A DNA stretch of 64,000 bases, from positions 3,534,001-3,598,000 of the forward strand of contig NZ_CP081942.1 in assembly GCF_020386635.1 (NCBI RefSeq). The letters run 5' to 3'. Below are positions 57,544 through 64,000 of this stretch, in pieces. Each line of letters opens with the position of its first letter. Within the stretch, counting starts at the first letter, position 1. The notes beneath the pieces are model-generated. The model was not told where the DNA came from. It saw only the letters and a program-made list of their open reading frames with translations, and made no database searches. The translations under genes and the position numbers were made by a program. This stretch comes from Pseudomonas sp. MM211. GTDB lineage: Bacteria > Pseudomonadota > Gammaproteobacteria > Pseudomonadales > Pseudomonadaceae.

Positions 57544-58912
57544 GGTGACCACCACCCTCGGCGCAGGGGCGCTTCTGTCCATCGCAGCAGGCGCCGTGCT
57601 TCTGCTGCTATTGATGATCATCCGCTTCCGTCTGCATGCATTCCTGGCGCTCGTGGTGGTGAGTATTTTCACCGCGCTGGCCACGCAGATTCCCTTCGAC
57701 AAGATTGTCCCGACGTTACTCGGTGGTTTCGGCACCACGCTAGCGGCCGTGGCCTTGCTGGTCGGCCTCGGCGCCATGATCGGCCGATTGCTGGAAATAA
57801 CCGGCGGCGCCCAGGTGCTGGCAGACACGCTGATCAACAAGTTCGGCGAACACCGGGCACCGTTTGCCCTGGGTGTCGCTTCATTGCTGTTCGGCTTCCC
57901 GATCTTCTTCGACGCCGGCTTGATCGTCATGCTGCCGATCATCTTCAGCGTGGCCAAGCGCTTCGGCGGCTCGACGCTGACGTACGCATTGCCGGCCGCA
58001 GGTGCTTTTGCTGCGATGCATGCGCTGGTGCCGCCGCATCCCGGCCCTGTGGCAGCCGCCGAGTTGCTGGGCGCGAACATCGGTTTGCTGGTCATCGTCG
58101 GGACAATCATCGCACTGCCGACCTGGTACTTCGGTGCCTATCTGTTCGGCCTGTGGGCGGGCAAACGCTTCAATCTCAAACTGCCGGCCAGCTTTCTGAC
58201 CGATGTGGAACGCGATGCCAGCGTGGCACCGCCGCGATTCGGGCTGGTGCTGACCATTCTGCTGATGCCCCTGGTGCTGATCTTCCTGGACACCGGCCTC
58301 AATACCCTCAGCGTAATGGGCACGGTCGACGGCAATAGCACGTGGGTGCAGTTCTTGCGCATGATTGGTAAGACTCCAGTGGCACTGCTGATCACCGTAC
58401 TGTTCGCGCTGATCGCCTTCAGTGGCCGACACACCCGCCAACATCTCGAAAAGGTCTGTGAAGGCGCGCTTGGACCGATCTGCTCGATCATCCTGGTAAC
58501 AGGAGCAGGGGGCATGTTCGGTGGCGTGCTGCGCACCAGCGGTATCGGCGATGCACTGGCGGATACGCTTTCGGATACAGGCATGCCGGTAATTCTCGCG
58601 GCCTTCGTAATCTCCGCCGCGCTGCGGGTGGCACAAGGCTCAGCGACCGTCGCGCTGACTACCACGGCAGCACTGGTAGCCCCAATGGTTGCGGCTACAC
58701 CAGGGCTCAGTCAGTTCGACCTGTGCTTTATCGTCGTTGCCATTGCTGGCGGTGCAACGGTGCTGTCCCACGTCAACGACTCCGGCTTCTGGCTGGTCAG
58801 CCGTTTCCTGGAAATGGACGAAAAAACCACCCTCAAAACCTGGACGGTGATGGAAACCCTGCTGGGCAGCATCGCATTCATGCTGGCCGTGATAGGTAGC
58901 CTGATCCTGTAA
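57536..58912 (+). CDS. gntP: Gluconate:H+ symporter, GntP family
   Basis: A 458-residue permease with about 12-14 spans, of the GntP/GntT family, that imports gluconate. Family blocks seen are LLVGLGAMIGRLLEITGGAQ near residue 75, HALVPPHPGPVAAAELLGAN near 162 and LRVAQGSATVALTTTAALVA near the end. The ATG at 57536 has AGGAGGG 8 nt upstream. It follows gntK after 155 bp and should be controlled by the same GntR sites. Confidence 0.95.
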   Translation: MNEVTTTLGAGALLSIAAGAVLLLLLMIIRFRLHAFLALVVVSIFTALATQIPFDKIVPTLLGGFGTTLAAVALLVGLGAMIGRLLEITGGAQVLADTLINKFGEHRAPFALGVASLLFGFPIFFDAGLIVMLPIIFSVAKRFGGSTLTYALPAAGAFAAMHALVPPHPGPVAAAELLGANIGLLVIVGTIIALPTWYFGAYLFGLWAGKRFNLKLPASFLTDVERDASVAPPRFGLVLTILLMPLVLIFLDTGLNTLSVMGTVDGNSTWVQFLRMIGKTPVALLITVLFALIAFSGRHTRQHLEKVCEGALGPICSIILVTGAGGMFGGVLRTSGIGDALADTLSDTGMPVILAAFVISAALRVAQGSATVALTTTAALVAPMVAATPGLSQFDLCFIVVAIAGGATVLSHVNDSGFWLVSRFLEMDEKTTLKTWTVMETLLGSIAFMLAVIGSLIL

Positions 58913-58924
58913 AGGTTGCCGCCC

Positions 58925-58969
58925 TCGAGGCCTTGCCGATGACCGCAACGGTTGCCGGCAAGGCCTCGA
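58925..58969 (+). terminator. Long hairpin after gntP
   Basis: The arms TCGAGGCCTTGCCG and CGGCAAGGCCTCGA are perfectly complementary over 14 bp, with a 17-nt loop. There is no T-run, so it may be a factor-dependent terminator or an mRNA-stabilising stem. Confidence 0.5.
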
Positions 58970-59097
58970 TGCTTTATGGACAGACTGCCTAGACGTATTC
59001 GCTCAATAACCTACAGTGAGGATCAAGAGGCCGCCTGAAACGGCCAGCAACCTGCGACAGGAAGCCGCCAGGCGCCATTATCTACGGAGCGTTCCCC

Positions 59098-59349
59098 ATG
59101 CCGACAGTCACCAGCAAAGCCCCGGAATTCACTCACACCAGCAAAAGCGGCACACATAACGTGCAGCTCGAATTCATCTGGGCAAACGAATCGGGCGGCG
59201 TCGCACAAGCGGTCATCGCTACATTTCACGACGACGCAGGTAAGCCAATCAAACGTCTCACCGTGCCAGGCCCATTCAGCGAATCTGGCAGCGCACGCAA
59301 AGCAGTGATCACTAGAGCAAACGCCTGGTTCGATCATGGTCAGGAATGA
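59098..59349 (+). CDS. Small conserved hypothetical protein
   Basis: An 83-residue soluble protein with no signal peptide, membrane segment or cysteine. I do not recognise it. GGAG lies about 7 nt before the ATG, and codon use is like the neighbours, so I believe it is real. The middle has the pattern HNVQLEFIWANESGGVAQAV, suggesting a small beta fold. It stands alone between gntP and a broken gene. Confidence 0.6.
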   Translation: MPTVTSKAPEFTHTSKSGTHNVQLEFIWANESGGVAQAVIATFHDDAGKPIKRLTVPGPFSESGSARKAVITRANAWFDHGQE

Positions 59350-59622
59350 CGGTTGGGAATGAGATATTCAGTAGAAAAGCGAGATGTGACTTCCACACAT
59401 CCCAAAGCATCAGTTCGCATAATGTATATTATGTTAAATTGCGTATCCGGCTATCTGAAGTCGTTCGTATCAGATGCTGAATTAACCAAGCTCTACTCTG
59501 CCACGTAGAAGCTTGAACAAAATACATCGAGCTTCTCCGTGGCACGGCACCCTAAGGCCTATTCGGCGCCTCTACATCAGAATATGTCAGGACAGCATCC
59601 GGAAGCCGTAAACCTTCGTGGA

Positions 59623-60377
59623 TTACGGCGAGGTGCTGGTGATCTTGACCATTTCGTTGGTCACGTCCGGTAATCCGCCCTGGGCAGGAACGAAGGTTTT
59701 CAGGAGGCGGCCGCTATAAGGCCCCTCGGACGCAAACCAGCTCTCGATGACGGCCAGATTTCTTCCATCCTTGCTGGATGCGACCCCGAGGAAATCTCAT
59801 TGGTGAACTTGCAGGTATCGAAAGTACCCAGCGGGCTCGTGATCGTCTCTCGACCAATATAGGTGTGCTTCTCTGTAATCTCCGACTCTACGCCCGGGCC
59901 GGCCGTGACGGTTTTACTGAGATAGCTGACCGTAACGCTTTGCCCCGGCTGAAAATCGATCGGAACAGCCGGTGGCGGGATGTTGTAGGTAGTGACCAGT
60001 GATGCACCGCTGCCGTGTTGGTTGCCATATCGGATGATCTTGCCATCCACGAGGTCAACGAAGACGTAACCCGTGAAGGCCGGGGCGTTATTGATCAGCG
60101 TCGTTTGTGCCTGAACCAGCGGATTGGCATCTGCGAATGACTGACGGCCCAGGGTTTCGGTTTTGTTGTGGCCTAACACGTCGGGCGCGTTGCTGATCCG
60201 AGCCTGCGTTTCGACCACACTGCCCTGTCGGAAGTCTGACTCGGCAATGCAGGCGCCCGATGACGCATCACTTGCAGCCGATGAGCCCGCGAATGCCCCG
60301 CTCCACGCCACTACTATCACAGCCGTAACGCGCGTCGTTCGCTTGAGAGAACGACGTTGCGAACTGATTTCACCCAT
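59623..60377 (-). pseudogene. Secreted protein of unknown function, frameshifted
   Basis: The first 190 or so codons encode an exported protein: the ATG at 60377 (AGAGG upstream), then a hydrophobic signal segment (VTAVIVVAWSGAFAGSSAAS). The body is beta-rich, with NAPAFTGYVFVDLVDGKIIR and TYIGRETITSPLGTFDTCKF. At the four-C run 59786-59789 (four G on the coding strand) the frame breaks. With one more G it would read on as SSGVASSKDGRNLAVIESWF and end at 59623 (KITSTSP), giving 251 residues. As written it ends early at 59700 with unrelated residues. I cannot name the family; it recalls DUF3108-like or TapB-type periplasmic proteins. Confidence 0.7.
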
Positions 60378-60592
60378 GAAGCGCCTCTTGTCTGGCAGCA
60401 ATGAACGTCCTTCGCCTGGCACTCGCTGCGCGAATCGCTCGGCTGCGTCAGGGTAAAGACAAACCATGGAAATTATCAGCAGCTCTAACAGGGCTCAATA
60501 GCACAGATGTGCTGCACGACTGCCCTCTCCGCCCACCACGCCGAATAGCCGGATCGATGAGCCGGAGAGGATTTTCAACAGTCGCCCCGGCT

Positions 60593-61354
60593 TCACAACA
60601 CGCTGGCTAAAAACTCGCGCAGGCGCGGATGCTGCGGATTGTCGAGCAGCGTGCGAGCGTCACCGCCCTCCACCACCCTGCCGTTGTCCATGAACACGAT
60701 ATTGTCCGCCACTTCCCGGGCAAAACCGATTTCATGGGTCACCACCACCATGGTGATGCCCGAGTGCGCCAGTTGCTTCATCGCCTGCAGCACCTCGCCG
60801 ACCAGTTCGGGGTCGAGGGCGGAAGTCGGTTCGTCGAACAGCATCACGTCGGGCTGCATGGCCAGCGCGCGGGCGATTGCCACACGCTGCTGCTGGCCGC
60901 CGGACAGCTCGCGCGGCCAGGCTTGCGCGCGATGTGCCAGGCCCACCTGTTCGAGCAGTTGCATGGCTCGCGCTTCCACCTCGGCACGCTTCTGACGAAG
61001 GATGCGCATCGGTGCATCGACGATGTTCTGCAACACGGTGCGATGCGGGAACAGGTTGAACTGCTGGAACACCATGCCGATACGCTGGCGCTGCTGGGCC
61101 ACGACCTTTTCCGGCAGCTCGTACAGGGCCTGGCCCTTGCGCTGGTAGCCGATCAGGGTCTCGCCGACATGTATGGTGCCGCCGTCGAGCTTTTCCAGGT
61201 GGTTGATGCAGCGCAGCAGGGTCGATTTGCCGGAACCGGACGGCCCGAGAATCACCGTTACCGAGCCGGCGGCGATGTCCAGATCGATACCGTGCAGCAC
61301 GGTGTTGCCGGAGAACTGCTTGTGCACGCCACGCAGGCGGATGGACTCACTCAT
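60593..61354 (-). CDS. Polar amino-acid-type ABC transporter ATP-binding protein
   Basis: A 253-residue ABC ATPase of the GlnQ/HisP type. Walker A is GPSGSGKST (37-45), the signature is LSGGQQQRVAIARAL (from 150), and Walker B is VMLFDEP (170-176). I chose the ATG at 61354, which overlaps the permease stop by 4 bp. It powers import by the adjacent permease and binding protein. Confidence 0.94.
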   Translation of the reverse strand: MSESIRLRGVHKQFSGNTVLHGIDLDIAAGSVTVILGPSGSGKSTLLRCINHLEKLDGGTIHVGETLIGYQRKGQALYELPEKVVAQQRQRIGMVFQQFNLFPHRTVLQNIVDAPMRILRQKRAEVEARAMQLLEQVGLAHRAQAWPRELSGGQQQRVAIARALAMQPDVMLFDEPTSALDPELVGEVLQAMKQLAHSGITMVVVTHEIGFAREVADNIVFMDNGRVVEGGDARTLLDNPQHPRLREFLASVL

Positions 61355-62253
61355 GCTTCGGACTCCTGCGTGCCCTTGTTGCGGCGCAACCAACTGCTGC
61401 GTGCCGGGCCATTGCCGCGGCTGAACCACACTTCCACGTAATGCTGCAGCACCGACAGCACCGAGGTCATCACCAGGTACCAGGCCGTGGCCACCAGCAG
61501 CAGTGGAATCACTTCATAGGTGCGCTGATAGATGATCTGCGCCGAATAGAGCACGTCCTGCAGCGCGATCACCGACACCACCGCGGTGGTTTTCAGCTGA
61601 CCGATCACTTCGTTGCCTGCTGGCGGCAGAATGGTGCGCATGGCCTGTGGCAGCACCGTCTGCCGGAATATCTGCCCTGGGCGATAGCCGAGTGCCTTGG
61701 CGGCTTCAAGCTGGCCCTGGCCGACGCTCTGGATGCCGGCGCGGATGATTTCTGCCGCATAGGCGGACTGGTGAATGACCAGTGCCAGAACCGCCGCGCT
61801 GAACGGGCTGATCACCTCGTTGGTGGCAGCGCTCCACACCTCGCCAACGAACGGCAGGCTCAGTGACAGCTGCGGATAGAGTGCGGCGACGTTGTACCAG
61901 AGGAACAGCTGCACCAGCATCGGCACGGCCCGGAAGAACCAAGTGTAACCCCAGCTGACACTGACCAGCACCGGGTTGGAAGACAGGCGCATCAAGGCCA
62001 GCAGCGTACCGCCGGCGAAGCCGAAGACCACCGAGATGACCGTCAGCTCGATGGTCATCAGCACGCCGTTGAGGATCGATTCCTCTGTCAGGTTCTGTGC
62101 CACCACGTCCCATTCGAAACGCGGGTTGTTGACCATCGAAGTGGCCACCAGCGACAGCAGCAGCAAGACAATCAGGGCGCTGAACCAGCGCCCCCAGTGA
62201 CGGTGTTTGACGATGCGCAGCCCGGCGATGTCGTCGTCAGGCCGTGGGCTCAT
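61351..62253 (-). CDS. Polar amino-acid-type ABC transporter permease
   Basis: A 300-residue inner-membrane permease of the HisMQ family. The EAA-type loop that contacts the ATPase is AAKALGYRPGQIFRQTVLPQ (about 200-220). There are about five spans. I chose the ATG at 62253, which overlaps the stop of the binding-protein gene by 4 bp. As only one permease is present, it is likely to act as a homodimer. Confidence 0.93.
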   Translation of the reverse strand: MSPRPDDDIAGLRIVKHRHWGRWFSALIVLLLLSLVATSMVNNPRFEWDVVAQNLTEESILNGVLMTIELTVISVVFGFAGGTLLALMRLSSNPVLVSVSWGYTWFFRAVPMLVQLFLWYNVAALYPQLSLSLPFVGEVWSAATNEVISPFSAAVLALVIHQSAYAAEIIRAGIQSVGQGQLEAAKALGYRPGQIFRQTVLPQAMRTILPPAGNEVIGQLKTTAVVSVIALQDVLYSAQIIYQRTYEVIPLLLVATAWYLVMTSVLSVLQHYVEVWFSRGNGPARSSWLRRNKGTQESEA

Positions 62254-63146
62254 TTGATGTTTTCTTCGTTGAGGCCAGCGGACTCGACTGCGCCGAAGCC
62301 GATTTCCCACTTGTCGAGAATCTGCTGGTAGGTGCCGTCCTTGATCAGCGAGTTGACCGCTGCCTGGATCGGTTTACCCAGCGGAGAGTCCTTGGCCAGG
62401 GCGATGGAAACGATGGTGTCCTCGATGGTGATCTCACCCGCCAGCTTCAGCGCCTTCACCTGGCTGGCTTGATAGCGCAGGCCTTCGTAGGGGCCGAAGA
62501 ACATCGGCACGCGGCCACTGATCACTGCCTGCACGCCAGCCGGGCGATCCGGAAAGATCGGCACGTTGATGGCAGGCTTACCATCGGCCACGCAGGCTTC
62601 GCTGGCTTGCTGCAGACGGGTCACCTGGGAAGTGCCGGCGCCGGCGCCGACGGTCTGCCCGCAGAGTTCCGGGAAGGTATTGAACGGCCCATTGGTGGCA
62701 TCGCTACGGCCGATCAGCGCCAGCTTGGAGGCGTTGTAGTAACCGACGAAATCCACCTGCTCGAGACGCTTGGCATTGGCGTCGATATTGGAGATCGCCG
62801 CATCGTAACGCCCGGACTTCAGGCCCGGAATGATGTTGTCGAAACCACCGGTATCGCGCAGCTCCAGCTTCACGCCGAGGCGATCGGCAACGGCGCTGAT
62901 GATGTCGATTTCACGCCCTGCAAGGGTCTTGTTGTCGGCCTGGTAGAAGGTGGTCGGCGGCGTGTTCGGGTTGGTGCCGGCGATGATGCTGCCACGTTTC
63001 TTGATCGCTTCCGGCAGGCTGTCGTGTAGCGCAGCATCGGCCTCGGGTTTGGCGGTGGCGTCGAAAGGCACGCCCTTGTCGGCGGCGAAGGCGCTGGAAA
63101 GTGGCAGCAGTGCGAAGGCAGCAGCGGTCAGTGCAAGGCGTTTCAT
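62250..63146 (-). CDS. ABC transporter substrate-binding protein, family 3
   Basis: A 298-residue periplasmic binding protein of the amino-acid (SBP_bac_3) family. The signal peptide is at 1-22 (MKRLALTAAAFALLPLSSAF). The mature part shows GREIDIISAVADRLGVKLEL, then GRYDAAISNIDANAKRLEQV. The ligand is unknown; next to a flavin monooxygenase it may be a sulfur- or nitrogen-containing organic compound. Confidence 0.92.
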   Translation of the reverse strand: MKRLALTAAAFALLPLSSAFAADKGVPFDATAKPEADAALHDSLPEAIKKRGSIIAGTNPNTPPTTFYQADNKTLAGREIDIISAVADRLGVKLELRDTGGFDNIIPGLKSGRYDAAISNIDANAKRLEQVDFVGYYNASKLALIGRSDATNGPFNTFPELCGQTVGAGAGTSQVTRLQQASEACVADGKPAINVPIFPDRPAGVQAVISGRVPMFFGPYEGLRYQASQVKALKLAGEITIEDTIVSIALAKDSPLGKPIQAAVNSLIKDGTYQQILDKWEIGFGAVESAGLNEENIK

Positions 63147-63149
63147 GGG

Positions 63150-64000
63150 TTATTCCTTCTCGGTTGCCAGCGGGGCAACGGCGGCAAAATTTTCGTCAAC
63201 GGAGGGCAGGCCGAGGTTTTCACGCAGCGTGCTGTATAGGTATTCGCTGCGGAACAGGCCGCGGCGTTGCAATTCGGGAATCACCAGCTCGACGAACAGT
63301 TCCAGTTGGTCAGGCAGCACGGCCGGCATGATGTTGAAACCATCGGCACCGCCCTGCTCCAGCCAGAGCTGGAAGTCATCGGCGATATCTTCCGCAGTAC
63401 CAACCACCACACGGTGGCCGCGCGAGCCAGCAGCAACCGCAGCCAGTTGGCGCAGGGTCAGGTTTTCCCGGGCCGCCAGCTCGGTGAGCAGCTTGACGCG
63501 GCTCTGGCTGCCTTCGGTCGCGGGAATCTCCGGCACCGGGCCATCGAGCGGGTACGCCGTCATGTCCACGCCGAAACGGGCGGACAGCTGCTCGATACCG
63601 TTGTCGATATCCACCAGTTCATTGAGCTGGTTCCAGACTTCCTGCGCCTGTTCGCGGGTACGCCCGACAATCGGCATCACCCCCGGCAGAATCAACAGGT
63701 GATCGGCATGGCGACCGGCGTCACGCACGAACTGCTTCTGGCTCTTGTAGAACGCCTGACCTTCTTCCAGCGAAGACGCAGCGGTGAACACCACCTCGGC
63801 GGTTTGCGCCGCCAGCTGCTGCCCGGCAGGCGAGGAGCCCGCCTCGATGATCACCGGACGGCCCTGGGGAGAACGCGCGATGTTCAGCGGGCCCTGCACC
63901 TGGAAGTGCTTGCCCTTGTGGTTGGCTGCGTGAATCTTGCTTTCGTCGGAGTAACGGCCAGTGTCCTTCTCACGGACGATGGCACCCTCCTCCCAGCCAT
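63150..64000 (-). CDS. LLM-class flavin-dependent monooxygenase (5' end cut by window)
   Basis: The frame is open to the window end, so the gene starts beyond base 64000; 283 codons are visible. It belongs to the FMN-dependent NtaA/SnaA/DszA group of two-component monooxygenases. Family marks are the VREKDTGRYSD stretch near the visible start, HFQVQGPLNIARSPQGRPVI, then QAGSS-like text (IIEAGSSPAGQQLAAQTAEV) and VVVGTAEDIADDFQLWLEQG. It needs a separate flavin reductase. It is 3 bp upstream of the binding-protein gene, so the four genes form one operon. Confidence 0.92.
   Translation of the reverse strand, partial: GWEEGAIVREKDTGRYSDESKIHAANHKGKHFQVQGPLNIARSPQGRPVIIEAGSSPAGQQLAAQTAEVVFTAASSLEEGQAFYKSQKQFVRDAGRHADHLLILPGVMPIVGRTREQAQEVWNQLNELVDIDNGIEQLSARFGVDMTAYPLDGPVPEIPATEGSQSRVKLLTELAARENLTLRQLAAVAAGSRGHRVVVGTAEDIADDFQLWLEQGGADGFNIMPAVLPDQLELFVELVIPELQRRGLFRSEYLYSTLRENLGLPSVDENFAAVAPLATEKE

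Overview
The window is a high-GC stretch of the core genome of a Pseudomonas-type gammaproteobacterium. Evidence for this is the fused nuoCD, a 531-residue isocitrate lyase, a monomeric NADP isocitrate dehydrogenase, and the order nuo / aceA / roxA / purB / hflD / mnmA / nudJ / idh / cspD / clpS / clpA / infA / bpt / aat / trxB / ftsK / lolA / rarA / serS / cysG. As I recall it, that order mirrors the P. aeruginosa PA2611-PA2649 region. I saw no tRNA, rRNA, CRISPR array, insertion sequence or phage gene.

Layout. 1-2493: the 3' part of a chemoreceptor gene and an AI-2E/PerM-type permease gene. 2762-17712 (minus): the complete 13-gene nuo operon (nuoA, B, CD, E-N) for respiratory complex I. 18166-19761: aceA, with a good promoter, a long leader and an RccR-like operator. 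20238-23298 (minus): a tight set of roxA (ribosomal protein L16 hydroxylase), a GNAT acetyltransferase, an unknown protein and a secretin-N-domain protein without a pore. 23379-29432 (minus): purB, hflD, mnmA, nudJ and idh. 29952-33457: cspD, the divergent clpS-clpA pair, and infA. 33558-36032 (minus): bpt, aat and trxB; clpS, clpA, bpt and aat together cover much of the N-degron pathway. 36237-43809 (plus): ftsK, lolA, rarA, crcB, serS and cysG.

From about 43.9 kb the content is more accessory: an orphan TRAP binding protein, a glycosyltransferase with a DsbB-like protein, and a full mexS / mexT-mexE-mexF-oprN drug-efflux locus. Next come a gluconate locus (gntR divergent from gntK-gntP), a small unknown gene, a frameshifted secreted-protein gene, and a flavin monooxygenase with its own polar ABC importer (cut by the window end).

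No wholly new system is evident. The points most worth a second look are two single-base frameshifts (trxB, and the secreted protein at 59.6-60.4 kb), the RccR-like 26-bp operator at aceA, and twin LacI-type operators between gntR and gntK. Others are a 34-codon ORF coupled to gntP, the pore-less secretin-like protein downstream of roxA, and an empty 0.5-kb gap between idh and cspD where I would expect icd.
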